From the NCBI GenBank assembly GCA_024707385.1, contig JANPZW010000008.1, positions 372,001 through 436,000 of the forward strand: a stretch of 64,000 nucleotides of DNA, read 5' to 3'. Below, one piece after another: positions 29,210-38,578 of this stretch. This DNA comes from Cellvibrionaceae bacterium. Its GTDB lineage: Bacteria > Pseudomonadota > Gammaproteobacteria > Pseudomonadales > Cellvibrionaceae. Position numbers and translations under genes: made by a program. The notes below the pieces were generated by a model that was not told where the DNA came from, did not search any database, and saw only the letters and a list, made by a program, of their open reading frames with translations. How positions within the stretch are numbered: position 1 is the stretch's first letter; every line of letters starts with the position of its first letter.

Positions 29210-29482
29210 ATGACTTCCGATTTCCATGCCAACCCTCCCGAAGATTCCGATGCGATGTCGGTTCAGCTCGAAGTGGATGCCACAGGTCTGCGCTGTCCGT
29301 TGCCATTGCTGAAGGCTAAGCAGGCGCTCAACAATCTGAAGTCCGGCGAGAGGGTGAAAGTCACGGCCACGGATGCCGGTTCGGTAAGGGATTTTCATGC
29401 GTTTGCGCAGCTGAGCGGAAATCCAATTCTCTGTTTTACCGAGCGTGCAGGGGTCTATGAATACATCGTACAAAAACGATGA
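29210..29482 (+). CDS. TusA-family sulfurtransferase
   Basis: 90-aa SirA/TusA-fold protein. Contains LDATGLRCP-type signature VDATGLRCPLPLLKAKQAL with the active-site Cys at about residue 29 (CPxP), then ATDAGSVRDFHAFAQLSGN. Family members relay persulfide sulfur, in tRNA thiolation or other sulfur transfer. The ATG at 29210 is favoured by position; an ATG 15 codons later would give a more typical length. Transcribed divergently from the BepA-like gene. Confidence 0.85.
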   Translation: MTSDFHANPPEDSDAMSVQLEVDATGLRCPLPLLKAKQALNNLKSGERVKVTATDAGSVRDFHAFAQLSGNPILCFTERAGVYEYIVQKR

Positions 29483-29869
29483 AACCCAGTTGCTCTGCAG
29501 GCCGCATGGCTGCTGCGCTGCAGCGAAACTCTGCGGTAGATAATTGAGGATGACCTGTGTAGAATCGGTCACCCGTAGCCGGTCGCCTGGATTCATGCCA
29601 AGCCCGCTGCGAAGATTTGCTCCAACCCTGTACGTGTAAAACGAATATCAAGGCGAAACCTTTCTCCGCCAATCACCTGTGTTGCTCTGAACACATTACT
29701 TTCGTAATGAGGGAATTGTTTGTTTATCAGGACGACCTTTTTGTTCTGAGACGCAGTTGTTGTGCGCGATTAAAGGTCCGCGCTGCCTCCAAGGCTCCGA
29801 CAAACGATCGGGGCATACAGTTTTTGTTGATGATGCGCGGAACCCCGCGCAACGGATGAGGAGACGTGA
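29483..29869 (+). other. 387-bp region upstream of aceE
   Basis: Between the tusA-like gene and aceE. No coding sequence, terminator or RNA family recognised. GATGAGGAGACGTG just before the aceE ATG contains its ribosome-binding site (GAGGAG, 29859-29864). The promoter of the pyruvate dehydrogenase operon should lie here, but I see no convincing hexamers and cannot identify a PdhR-type operator by eye. Confidence 0.4.
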
Positions 29870-32521
29870 ATGCTCGAGGAAATTGATGCTCTCGAAACCC
29901 GAGAGTGGCTAGATGCTCTTGAATCAGTAATTCGACACAATGGTTCAGAGCGGGCCGCGTATTTGCTGGCACAACTGGCAAATGCGGCGACCCAGTCCGG
30001 TGTCAAATTGCCTTCCGCCATTACTACCCCCTATTGCAACACCATTCCTTCCAGTGAAGAAAAGCCTCTTCCTGGCGATGCCCAATTGGAGCAGCGGATT
30101 CGTTCATTGACCCGCTGGAATGCTTTGGCCATGGTGATGCGTGCCAACGATAATGACGAGGGTCTCGGCGGCCATATTTCCACCTTTTCCTCCGCAGCGA
30201 CTTTGTACGATATAGGCTTCAACCACTTTTTCCGTGGTAACGATGGCGCCCAACAGGGCGATCTCGTTTATTTCCAGGGGCATAGTTCTCCCGGTATGTA
30301 CGCGCGCTCCTATTTGGAAGGGCGCTTGAGTGAAGAGCAGCTCGACAACTTCCGCCGCGAAGTGGACGGCAAAGGTTTGTCTTCATATCCCCATCCTTGG
30401 TTGATGCCGGATTACTGGCAGTTCCCAACGGTTTCCATGGGCTTAGGCCCGATTATGTCGATTTACCAGTCGCGTGTGATGCGTTATATGTCGGCGCGTG
30501 ACATGGCGGTGGAGGGCGATCGCAAAGTTTGGGCTTTCCTCGGCGATGGCGAATGCGATGAGCCGGAATCCCTGGGCGCGATTTCCCTGGCAGGACGGGA
30601 GAAGCTGGATAACCTGATCTTCGTCATTAACTGTAATCTTCAGCGCCTGGATGGCCCAGTGCGTGGCAACGGCAAAATCGTCCAGGAGCTGGAAGGTGTG
30701 TTCCGTGGTGCTGGTTGGAATGTCATCAAAGTTCTGTGGGGCTCAAAATGGGATGAGTTGCTTGCGAAAGACAAGACCGGCCTACTGCAGAAACGCATGG
30801 ATGAAGTAGTTGATGGTGAGATGCAGAACTACAAGGCTAATGGCGGCGCTTACACTCGCGAGCATTTCTTTGGTAAATATCCAGAGCTGCTTGAGTTGGT
30901 CAAGGATATGACCGATGACGAGATCTTTGCGCTCAGACGCGGCGGTCACGATCCGCGGAAAGTTTATGCAGCATACGCGGCAGCCGTAGCCCACAAAGGG
31001 CAGCCGACAGTTATTCTGGCGCAAACCGTAAAAGGGTATGGCATGGGGATTACGGCAGAGTCTGCGAACGTCGCGCACTCTGTCAAAAAACTGGATCTCG
31101 ATAGCCTCAAAGCATTCCGCGACCGGTTTGAAATACCCATCAGTGACGAAGATCTGAAAAGTGTTCCTTATTACCGACCGGCAGCAGACTCGCCGGAAAT
31201 GGTTTATTTGCAGCAGAGACGCGCCGCGCTGAACGGTTACATTCCGTCTCGGGTTGCCGACTTTGAGCCGCTGCAAGTTCCAAGCCTCGACAGTTTTAAA
31301 GCCCTGCTGAAGTCATCGGGTGACCGCGAAATTTCCACTACCATGGCTTTCGTGCGTTTTCTTTCCACTCTGGTGAAAGATAAAAATATTGGCGAGCGAA
31401 TTGTGCCTATAGTCCCTGACGAGGCGCGCACCTTTGGTATGGAAGGGATGTTCCGTCAGCTGGGTATTTATTCGGCCGAGGGACAGAAATACGTCCCGCA
31501 TGACTCGAATCAGATCATGTTCTACAAGGAGGATAAAAAAGGACAGATTCTGGAAGAGGGGATCAACGAGGCTGGCGCCATGTCCTCCTGGATCAACTGC
31601 GCCACAGCTTACAGCACCTATAAAGCTCCTCTGGTGCCTTTCTACATTTACTACTCTATGTTCGGCTTCCAGCGCATCGGTGATTTGGCTTGGCTGGCGG
31701 GTGATATTCAGGCGCGAGGTTTCCTTATTGGTGCCACCGCTGGTCGCACCACGTTGAATGGTGAGGGTCTGCAGCACCAGGACGGCCATAGCCACGTATT
31801 GGCCAATACCATTCCCAATTGCCGCACCTATGATCCCGCGTACTCCTATGAGCTGGCCGTCATTATTCAGGACGGTCTGAAGCGCATGTACGGTGATAAG
31901 GAAAACTGCTTCTACTACATCACCACAATGAACGAAAACTATGTTCACCCGGACATGCCGGAAGGCGCGGAAGAGGGCATAGTGCGGGGTATGTACAAAC
32001 TGGTTGAAGGGAAAAAGAAAGCCAAGAAAAAGGTTCAACTCCTGGGTGCTGGCACCATATTGCGCGAAGTGGAAGCGGCTGCTCAGTTGTTGCGCGACAA
32101 TCACGGCGTCGAGTCTGATATCTGGAGTCTCACCAGTATCAATGAGTTGACCCGCGACGGTCAGCGCGCCGAGCGCTGGAGCCGTTTGCATCCGGATCAG
32201 CCAGCGAAAAAAGCTTATGTGACGGCTCAGTTGGAAGGGCAGGAAGGGCCGTTTATCGTCTCTACCGATTACATGAAAAACTTCAGCGAGCAGCTGCGTC
32301 CGTATATACCTGGACGCTACTACGTGCTCGGTACCGACGGTTTTGGTCGCAGCGATACCCGCTCGCAATTGCGTTATTTCTTTGAGGTAAATCGCTACTT
32401 TGTGACGGTCACCGCCCTGAAGGCACTCGCTGATGAGGGCAAGATACCTGTTTCCGAAGTGACCGATGCCATGAAGAAATACGGTATCGATCCAGACAAA
32501 GCCGACCCTATGACCGTCTAA
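29870..32521 (+). CDS. aceE: Pyruvate dehydrogenase E1 component (homodimeric)
   Basis: Thiamine-diphosphate-dependent decarboxylating subunit of the pyruvate dehydrogenase complex; 883 aa, matching the homodimeric E1 family. N-terminal E2-binding region (EIDALETREWLDALESVI), FQGHSSPGMYARSYLEGR, the ThDP-motif GDGECDEPESLGAISLAGRE and downstream NCNLQRLDGPVRGN, and the transketolase-like pyrimidine region with YIYYSMFGFQRIGDLAW and LNGEGLQHQDGHSH. Followed after 16 nt by aceF. No frameshift despite its length. Confidence 0.98.
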   Translation: MLEEIDALETREWLDALESVIRHNGSERAAYLLAQLANAATQSGVKLPSAITTPYCNTIPSSEEKPLPGDAQLEQRIRSLTRWNALAMVMRANDNDEGLGGHISTFSSAATLYDIGFNHFFRGNDGAQQGDLVYFQGHSSPGMYARSYLEGRLSEEQLDNFRREVDGKGLSSYPHPWLMPDYWQFPTVSMGLGPIMSIYQSRVMRYMSARDMAVEGDRKVWAFLGDGECDEPESLGAISLAGREKLDNLIFVINCNLQRLDGPVRGNGKIVQELEGVFRGAGWNVIKVLWGSKWDELLAKDKTGLLQKRMDEVVDGEMQNYKANGGAYTREHFFGKYPELLELVKDMTDDEIFALRRGGHDPRKVYAAYAAAVAHKGQPTVILAQTVKGYGMGITAESANVAHSVKKLDLDSLKAFRDRFEIPISDEDLKSVPYYRPAADSPEMVYLQQRRAALNGYIPSRVADFEPLQVPSLDSFKALLKSSGDREISTTMAFVRFLSTLVKDKNIGERIVPIVPDEARTFGMEGMFRQLGIYSAEGQKYVPHDSNQIMFYKEDKKGQILEEGINEAGAMSSWINCATAYSTYKAPLVPFYIYYSMFGFQRIGDLAWLAGDIQARGFLIGATAGRTTLNGEGLQHQDGHSHVLANTIPNCRTYDPAYSYELAVIIQDGLKRMYGDKENCFYYITTMNENYVHPDMPEGAEEGIVRGMYKLVEGKKKAKKKVQLLGAGTILREVEAAAQLLRDNHGVESDIWSLTSINELTRDGQRAERWSRLHPDQPAKKAYVTAQLEGQEGPFIVSTDYMKNFSEQLRPYIPGRYYVLGTDGFGRSDTRSQLRYFFEVNRYFVTVTALKALADEGKIPVSEVTDAMKKYGIDPDKADPMTV

Positions 32522-32537
32522 TAAGGAGTGCTCAGAA

Positions 32538-34436
32538 GTGGCTATAGAAACCATTAAGGTTCCCGATATTGGCGGTGCGGAAAACGTCGATGTCATTGAA
32601 GTGTGTGTAGCTGTCGGCGATGTGATCAAAGCGGAAGCCTCTTTGATCGTATTGGAGTCGGACAAGGCGTCTATGGATATACCAGCGCCGAAAGCGGGCA
32701 AGGTTGTCAAAATTCTCCTCAAAGAAGGTGATCAGGTCTCTGAGGGCGCCGCGATTATCGAGCTGGAAACAGATGCTGTAGAAACAGCTGCGACTCCGGC
32801 CCCGGCTCCTGCAGCACCCGCTAAAGCTGAACCGGCCCCTGTGGCTGCCCCAGCCGGTGCCGAGACAACCGTTGTAGTGCCGGATATAGGCGGCGCTGAA
32901 AATGTGGATATCATTGAAGTCTGCGTGAAAGTTGGTCAGGACGTTAAAGAAGGAGAATCTTTGATCGTTCTGGAAAGCGACAAGGCCTCCATGGAGATTC
33001 CAGCGCCTGCCTCTGGCAAGGTTGTCAGCCTTGCTGTGAAAGAAGGCGACAAGGTGTCCGCTGGCAGCAAGATTCTGGTGCTCAGCACAGGTGGCGGCGC
33101 TCCGGCGGCAGCTGTCCCGGTCGCGGCTCCGGCAGCTGCCGCTCCCGCGAGCGCTCCTTCCTCTTCCAGCTCCATTGTCGATCTGGTGGTGCCGGATATA
33201 GGTGGTGCGGAAGGGGTGGATGTGATTGAGGTGTGTGTGAAAGTCGGCGCTGAGATCAAAGAGGGCGATTCCCTGATTGTTCTGGAAAGCGACAAGGCAT
33301 CGATGGAAATCCCTGCATCCGCTTCTGGAAAAGTGATTGAACTGGTAGTTAAAGAGGGTGACAAGGTCTCCAAGGGCGCAGCTATTGGCAGGCTGCAGGT
33401 GGTTGGTTCGGCTCCTGCAGTGGCTCCTCAAGCGGCAGCGCCAGCAGCTGCCGCCGCCTCGGCCGCTCCTGCCAAACCCGCTGCGACCACCGCCGCGCCT
33501 GTTTCTTCTGCGCCGGCCAAGTCTAGCGCCTCGGTTTATGCGGGTCCTGCCGTGCGCAAGCTCGCACGGCAGCTGGGCGTTGAGTTGACTGAAGTGAAAG
33601 CCAGTGGTCCGCGCGGACGGGTCATCAAAGATGATGTGCGCAATTTCGTCAAATCGGTAATGGAGAATCGCGGCAAGGCTTTAAGCAATGCTACTGGCAG
33701 CGGTATTCCGGCAATGCCTGAAATCGATTTTTCTCAGTTTGGCCAAGTCGAATTGGTGAAAATGAGCAAAATCAAAAAAGTTACCGCGTTCAATATGACG
33801 CGTAACTGGTTGAACATTCCGGCTGTTACCCAGTTCGATGACGCCGACATTACCGAAATGGAAAACTTCCGCAAGGCAATGAAAGACGAGGCGGATAAAG
33901 CGGGCGTCAAACTCACGCCAGTGCCTTTTTTGCTGAAGGCCTGCGCTGCGGCCCTAAAGGCGGAGCCTTCTTTCAACGTGTCGCTGCACGCGGATGGCGA
34001 GCACATAGTGCAGAAGAAGTACATCCACATCGGCATGGCGGTGGATACTCCAAACGGATTGGTGGTGCCGGTAATTCGCGATGTGGATCGCAAGGGGCTT
34101 TTTGAGTTGGCGGCTGAGGCTGCGGCTCTGGCCAAAAAGGCTCGTGAAGGCAAGCTGTTGCCGAAAGAGATGCAGGGTGGCTGTTTTACCATTTCCAGCC
34201 TCGGCGCTATTGGCGGCACCGGTTTTACCCCTATCGTGAATGCTCCAGAAGTTGGAATCCTCGGTGTGTCGCGGGCGGATACCAAGCCGGTTTGGGATGG
34301 TAAGGCATTTGTTCCCCGTCTGATGTTGCCGCTGTGCTTGAGCTACGATCACCGGGCAATTAATGGTGGTGATGCTGGCCGCTTCCTGACCTATTTGGGA
34401 GCGCTCCTGTCGGATGTGCGTCGACTTTTGCTTTGA
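32538..34436 (+). CDS. aceF: Pyruvate dehydrogenase E2, dihydrolipoamide acetyltransferase with three lipoyl domains
   Basis: 632-aa core of the pyruvate dehydrogenase complex. Three lipoyl domains each with ESDKASM (first lipoyl Lys about residue 43; others near 162 and 263), separated by Ala/Pro-rich linkers, then a peripheral-subunit-binding domain (AGPAVRKLARQLGVELTEV, SGPRGRVIKDDV) and the catalytic domain ending in YDHRAINGGDAGRFLTYLG with the active-site His. AING instead of AIDG also occurs in pseudomonads. Start is GTG. No lpd gene follows, so E3 is elsewhere in the genome. Confidence 0.97.
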   Translation: MAIETIKVPDIGGAENVDVIEVCVAVGDVIKAEASLIVLESDKASMDIPAPKAGKVVKILLKEGDQVSEGAAIIELETDAVETAATPAPAPAAPAKAEPAPVAAPAGAETTVVVPDIGGAENVDIIEVCVKVGQDVKEGESLIVLESDKASMEIPAPASGKVVSLAVKEGDKVSAGSKILVLSTGGGAPAAAVPVAAPAAAAPASAPSSSSSIVDLVVPDIGGAEGVDVIEVCVKVGAEIKEGDSLIVLESDKASMEIPASASGKVIELVVKEGDKVSKGAAIGRLQVVGSAPAVAPQAAAPAAAAASAAPAKPAATTAAPVSSAPAKSSASVYAGPAVRKLARQLGVELTEVKASGPRGRVIKDDVRNFVKSVMENRGKALSNATGSGIPAMPEIDFSQFGQVELVKMSKIKKVTAFNMTRNWLNIPAVTQFDDADITEMENFRKAMKDEADKAGVKLTPVPFLLKACAAALKAEPSFNVSLHADGEHIVQKKYIHIGMAVDTPNGLVVPVIRDVDRKGLFELAAEAAALAKKAREGKLLPKEMQGGCFTISSLGAIGGTGFTPIVNAPEVGILGVSRADTKPVWDGKAFVPRLMLPLCLSYDHRAINGGDAGRFLTYLGALLSDVRRLLL

Positions 34437-34462
34437 GGCATTTGTTAGGGGTATGAGAAAAC

Positions 34463-34492
34463 AAAAAAGCCGACTTTAGGGTCGGCTTTTTT
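34463..34492 (+). terminator. Bidirectional intrinsic terminator between aceF and galE
   Basis: AAAAAAGCCGAC (34463-34474) and GTCGGCTTTTTT (34481-34492) form a perfect 12-bp stem with a 6-nt loop. A and T tracts on both sides let it serve the convergent aceF (plus) and galE (minus) genes. Confidence 0.92.
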
Positions 34493-34556
34493 GTTTTCGG
34501 AGTGATAGAGATTTTGGTGTTCCCGTTTCTTATAAGGACATTACGTGGCAAATTCT

Positions 34557-35591
34557 TTAGGCGGAATTGGGAGATGATTTATACCCGTTGGGGTTCTGGC
34601 GCTGCCAATTCCAGGTGTCTCTTATCATGTCTTCCAGGTCGAGCTGACAGCTCCAGCCGAGTTCATTTTGTGCCTTTGCCGGATTGGCATAACAGGTGGC
34701 AATATCACCGGGCCTGCGAGGTGATATTCGATATGGAATCGGGCGGCCGGAAATGGTGCGAAATTTTTCGATGATCTCAAGCACCGACACCCCTCGGCCT
34801 GTGCCTAAATTGAAGGTGTGAAGGCCCGCTGATGCTCGGTTTTGATGCTCCAGGGCGCGGATGTGTCCGGCTGCCAGATCCATGACGTGGATGTAGTCGC
34901 GCACACCTGTGCCGTCCGGCGTTTCGTAGTCGTTACCAAAGACATTGACAACCTCCAGCCGGCCCGTCGCCACTTGTGCGACATAGGGCAGTAAATTGTT
35001 GGGAATATCATTGGGATCTTCCCCTATGCGCCCCGAAGGGTGTGCGCCAATGGGGTTGAAGTAGCGCAGGCGGGTAATGTTCCAGAAGTTTGGTCGCGAC
35101 TTTTGAATGTCGGCGAGCATCTCTTCAACCATCAGCTTGCTGCGGCCATAGGGATTAGTGGCGGCGGTCTTGCTGGATTCAGGAATCGGGACCTGGTCGG
35201 GGTCGCCGTAAACGGTAGCGGACGAGCTAAATACAAGATTGCCGCACCCATGTCGAACCATTGTCTCGCATAAGCTCAGCGTTCCCGCTACGTTGGTCCT
35301 GTAGTAGGTCAGGGGAATCTGATTTGATTCGCCCACGGCCTTAAGTCCGGCAAAATGAATCACCGCATCAATGCGGTGATTGTTGAAGATGCCTTCCAAA
35401 GTCGACTCACAATTGATGTCTCCTTTGATCAGCGTGAAGTCTTTCCCTGCCAGCTCCTGGATTCGGGCAATCGCTTCTTGGTGGCTGTTGTGGAAATTAT
35501 CCAGGATCACCACTTCGTAGCCAGCTTCCAATAGTTGCACTGTGGTATGTGAGCCTATGTATCCGGCACCGCCTGTTACCAAAATCGCCAT
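34557..35591 (-). CDS. galE: UDP-glucose 4-epimerase
   Basis: Short-chain dehydrogenase-type epimerase interconverting UDP-glucose and UDP-galactose; 344 aa. NAD-binding VTGGAGYIGSHTTVQLLEAG, FSSSATVYGDP and the catalytic YGRSK, then TGVRDYIHVMDLAAGH and FNLGTGRGVSVLEII. The ATG at 35591 has GGGAGC upstream; an in-frame extension of 20 residues is unlikely. The product could supply precursors for the exopolysaccharide exported by the genes at 36-40 kb (inference). Confidence 0.95.
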   Translation of the reverse strand: MAILVTGGAGYIGSHTTVQLLEAGYEVVILDNFHNSHQEAIARIQELAGKDFTLIKGDINCESTLEGIFNNHRIDAVIHFAGLKAVGESNQIPLTYYRTNVAGTLSLCETMVRHGCGNLVFSSSATVYGDPDQVPIPESSKTAATNPYGRSKLMVEEMLADIQKSRPNFWNITRLRYFNPIGAHPSGRIGEDPNDIPNNLLPYVAQVATGRLEVVNVFGNDYETPDGTGVRDYIHVMDLAAGHIRALEHQNRASAGLHTFNLGTGRGVSVLEIIEKFRTISGRPIPYRISPRRPGDIATCYANPAKAQNELGWSCQLDLEDMIRDTWNWQRQNPNGYKSSPNSA

Positions 35592-35701
35592 ATTTGCTCC
35601 CAATGCATGTTGTATAGACGGCAGTGTAATGAAGCCCTGGATACAGGCCAATGTTGAAATTGTGTTTTGTTGTGAGAGAGGGGGGCAAAGAAGGGATAAA
35701 T

Positions 35702-35735
35702 AAAAAAAGCCCCGATTATAGAATCGGGGCTTTTT
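35702..35735 (-). terminator. Intrinsic terminator of tRNA-Asn (bidirectional)
   Basis: AAAAAGCCCCGATT (35704-35717), loop ATAG, AATCGGGGCTTTTT (35722-35735): a perfect 14-bp stem with flanking A and T tracts. It lies 4 nt beyond the CCA end of tRNA-Asn. Confidence 0.92.
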
Positions 35736-35738
35736 GTT

Positions 35739-35814
35739 TGGCTCCGCCTGCTGGGCTCGAACCAGCGACCCAATGATTAACAGTCATTTGCTCTACCGAC
35801 TGAGCTAAGGCGGA
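35739..35814 (-). tRNA. tRNA-Asn (anticodon GTT)
   Basis: 76 nt with encoded CCA. Reading the minus strand: acceptor TCCGCCT/AGGCGGA, D-arm GCTCAGTCGGTAGAGC, anticodon loop CTGTTAA (GTT), T-arm GCTGGTTCGAGCCCAGC. All stems pair fully. Confidence 0.97.
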
Positions 35815-35845
35815 AGGGTCTAAGGTGTTTCCTTAAGAGCTGCGT

Positions 35846-35874
35846 ATACTAGTTCGCGACTCTTGCTCTGTCAA
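35846..35874 (-). promoter_or_regulatory. Promoter of tRNA-Asn
   Basis: On the minus strand TTGACA (35874-35869), 17 nt, TAGTAT (35851-35846). A perfect -35 at ideal spacing, 31 nt before the mature 5' end; it lies in the spacer between the two tRNA genes, so tRNA-Asn has its own promoter. Confidence 0.7.
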
Positions 35875-35938
35875 CTCTTTCTGTTTTCAACTGGTTGATT
35901 TTAAACGTATTTGGTCGTTTAAAAATCAAGCAAAAAGT

Positions 35939-36016
35939 TGGTAGGACCGAGCGGACTCGAACCGCTGACCCCCCACCATGTCAAGGTGGTGCTCTAACCA
36001 ACTGAGCTACGGTCCT
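35939..36016 (-). tRNA. tRNA-Val (anticodon GAC), with one extra base in the variable loop
   Basis: Minus strand: acceptor AGGACCG/CGGTCCT, D-arm GCTCAGTTGGTTAGAGC, anticodon arm CCACCTTGACATGGTGG (GAC), T-arm AGCGGTTCGAGTCCGCT, encoded CCA. The G-run between the anticodon and T stems is one longer than in E. coli tRNA-Val(GAC), giving 78 rather than 77 nt. Given the many homopolymer errors in this sequence, the extra G (C run at about 35969-35974) is more likely an error than real. Confidence 0.93.
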
Positions 36017-36031
36017 ATGCAGAGGTCGCGT

Positions 36032-36060
36032 ATTCTAGCGACCCGAATTTCAGCAGGCAA
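36032..36060 (-). promoter_or_regulatory. Promoter of tRNA-Val
   Basis: On the minus strand TTGCCT (36060-36055), 17 nt, TAGAAT (36037-36032), followed by a GC-rich discriminator (ACGCGACC). A typical stable-RNA promoter, 15 nt before the mature 5' end. Confidence 0.7.
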
Positions 36061-36074
36061 CTTCTTTTTGCAAA

Positions 36075-38530
36075 TTAAAATGACTTGAGTGCGGCTGCTC
36101 CCAAGGCCGCCTGATAAATGATTTGTGTGGCTCTTGACCACACAGTGAGCTTGTCGACTCGGTCTGTTTCCAGCGGCACCACTATAGTGTCGCCGGGTTG
36201 AATTTTTTCCCGGTTGGCTCTGAACCAGGCGGAGGACTCGGGTTGCATCACACTCCCGTTGGCCTTGACGATATAGACTCTCCGGTCATCGGCGCTTTTT
36301 TTGTATCCACCGGAACGTTCGATATAGCTGAGGGCATCAAGGGTTTGATCGTAAAAATGAGAGGTTGGGTATTGCACCTCGCCGACCACCGTTACTGAGG
36401 GTTTATATCGGGGCACCGTTAGTGTGTCGCCACTTTCCAGTTGAAAATTATGATTTGTCGGGTCTTTCAGGATATTGGGAAGATCAATCACCATCCTACC
36501 GAGGGGTCTTATGGTGTTGAGGTTTTTGATCAATTGTTCCGCATCTTCCAGGCTCAGCTGATCCTGCCCTGTAGTTGTTCCGGCTGCGGTGGCTGCGGCG
36601 ATTTCGCTCTGCAGCTTTTGGGTCAATTCTTTTAGTCTCTGTTGCTCCAATTCGCGCAATTCCAGGCGTGAAAATATAGCACCTGTGGGATAGGCGTGCG
36701 GCGTCAGTCCTCCAGCTCTTTTCAGAACATCCAATAAGGTCTCCCCGGGCAAAATAGTGTAGGTGCCAGGGAACATGACTTCGCCAACTAGCTCCACTGT
36801 TTCTTTCTGTTTCCAGAGGGGAATTTGTTTGACTTGAAGTGTATCTCCCGGCTCCAGCTGCACGGGAAGCTCTGAAAAGTTGACCGCTATATGCTCAACC
36901 GACCGACGCCTTTCCGCGTCTATGCCGTAGCGGGTAATTTCGCCGTTGCTGTCCAGAGCGCTTTCGGTCAGACCTCCGGCGAGTTGAATCAATTGTTGCG
37001 TTGTCATCTCATCCGCCAGCGGGTAAACACCTGGGAAACGCACGCTGCCGTTGATGGAAACCACTTTTTTCCTTTCATTGAAGCGGGCTTGCGCTTCCAA
37101 TTGTTTGACGACCTCAGCCAGCTGTTGGTCGCGTTTATCTTCGTAATTGAAAATATGAATAACGTCGAAACCCTGCAGAAGAGGGTCGTTCGCTGAGCCA
37201 GGAGATTGCCAAGCGTTGGTGGGTGAAAACAAAATCACCTCGACCCTGCGGGTTTCCAGACTGAAGCGCTGAATTAAGGCGATTTCAATATCGGGGTTGG
37301 GTAGCAGCTCGCGCGGGGTGGGGACGAGGTCTGTGAATCGCAAGGTCTGTCCCCAGGAGCGCGGCCCCGGCCGCTTCACGTGGCCTGCTAGCGTGACTTG
37401 GTTGTTGATGAAGTCCAGCTTCGATGCGATGGAAAGCAGATCTCCGTCGAGCAATTCGTATTTTTTGCCGTCGTTGGTGGAGAGGTCAATATTGATTAGC
37501 GTGCGCTCACCAAAACTGTCATGACGCACCAAATAGGAAATTGGCAGGTAGGCGTTATTGGTTAGGCCGCCGGAAAGATTTATCAGTGTGCTGATAGTTG
37601 CGTCGTTATTGATTTCGTATGTGGCCGGACGTTTTACCTGCCCGGTTATGCCGACGGTTTTGCCCAGGGGCGGCACGAATATCACATCCCCAGGCAACAA
37701 GCGCGCATCCTTGCTGGTATCGCCGTGTAGCAGCAGGCTATATAGATCAAGCGTGGTGACAATTTCGCCGTTGCGTTTCAGTTGTATATTGCGCAGGCTG
37801 CCGACCTCGGTGATGCCGCCACTCGCGAAAATGGCATTGGTCATGGTGGCCAAGGAGCCGACGGTAAAAGAACCTGGTCGAGTGACTTCCCCCAGGACAA
37901 AAACCCGAATGGTGCGCAGCGCGCCCATGGTGACAGATGCTTTAACGCCGATCATTTGCTCGCTGACGATTTGCTCTATGACTTTTTGTGCTTGGGCAAA
38001 CGTAAGGCCCGCGAGAGTGACCGGCCCTATTTGTGGAAATTGAATCTGACCTTCCCTGTTCAGCACCAAGGAATGCGCCACGTTTTCTTTGCCATAAAGC
38101 TGGATTACGAGAGTGTCTCCAGGCCCCATCACGTAATTGGCTGGTATAGGGATGTCAGTCGCCGGACGGAATGCTTCCAGGTCGCCCTGAAATAGATCGC
38201 GGCCGAACAGGGGAAGTTTTTCACTGCCAGTATTTTTTTCTCGGATTTATCTTCCGCTTCCTGTTTGGCTTCATCTTTCTGCGTGCGCTGGGATTGAGCT
38301 TCGGGTGTTTTGCTATCCTCGCCCAGTACTGGCTGAGCGCTTTTTTGATGAGCGCCGATCAATGCATTCAAATCTATACCCGCTGCCTCCGCCATTTGCT
38401 GCTGTTGCGCCGGAGACATATTTTTAAACTGCTGTATTTGTTCCGGGCTGGGAGTGAATCCCTGCGCATGGGCATAACTTTGAAAGCCCACCACAACAAA
38501 GGTGAGGAGCAGTCGTATCAGAGGTTTCAT
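36075..38530 (-). CDS. Multi-SLBB polysaccharide export protein (one frameshift)
   Basis: About 818 aa after repair. Signal peptide (LLLTFVVVGFQSYAHAQG), a Gln-rich low-complexity region (SPEQIQQFKNMSPAQQQQMA) and Lys/Glu-rich linker, then a Poly_export domain (NYVMGPGDTLVIQLYGKENV) followed by repeated SLBB units (VRFPGVYPLADEMTTQQLIQ, EVMFPGTYTILPGETLLDVL and others) and a C-terminal hydrophobic segment. It resembles large Wza-like export proteins that span the periplasm. The frame breaks in the A5 tract (T5 at 38217-38221): one more A gives AVKKLPLFGRDLFQGDLEAF and joins the halves. Second gene after the Wzi-like gene (48 nt), both on the minus strand. No glycosyltransferases or Wzc are adjacent. 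Confidence 0.87.
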
Positions 38531-38578
38531 ATGGGGTCTCATAAAAAAGAAAAGCTGATGTCTATCGGGCGCACATAA

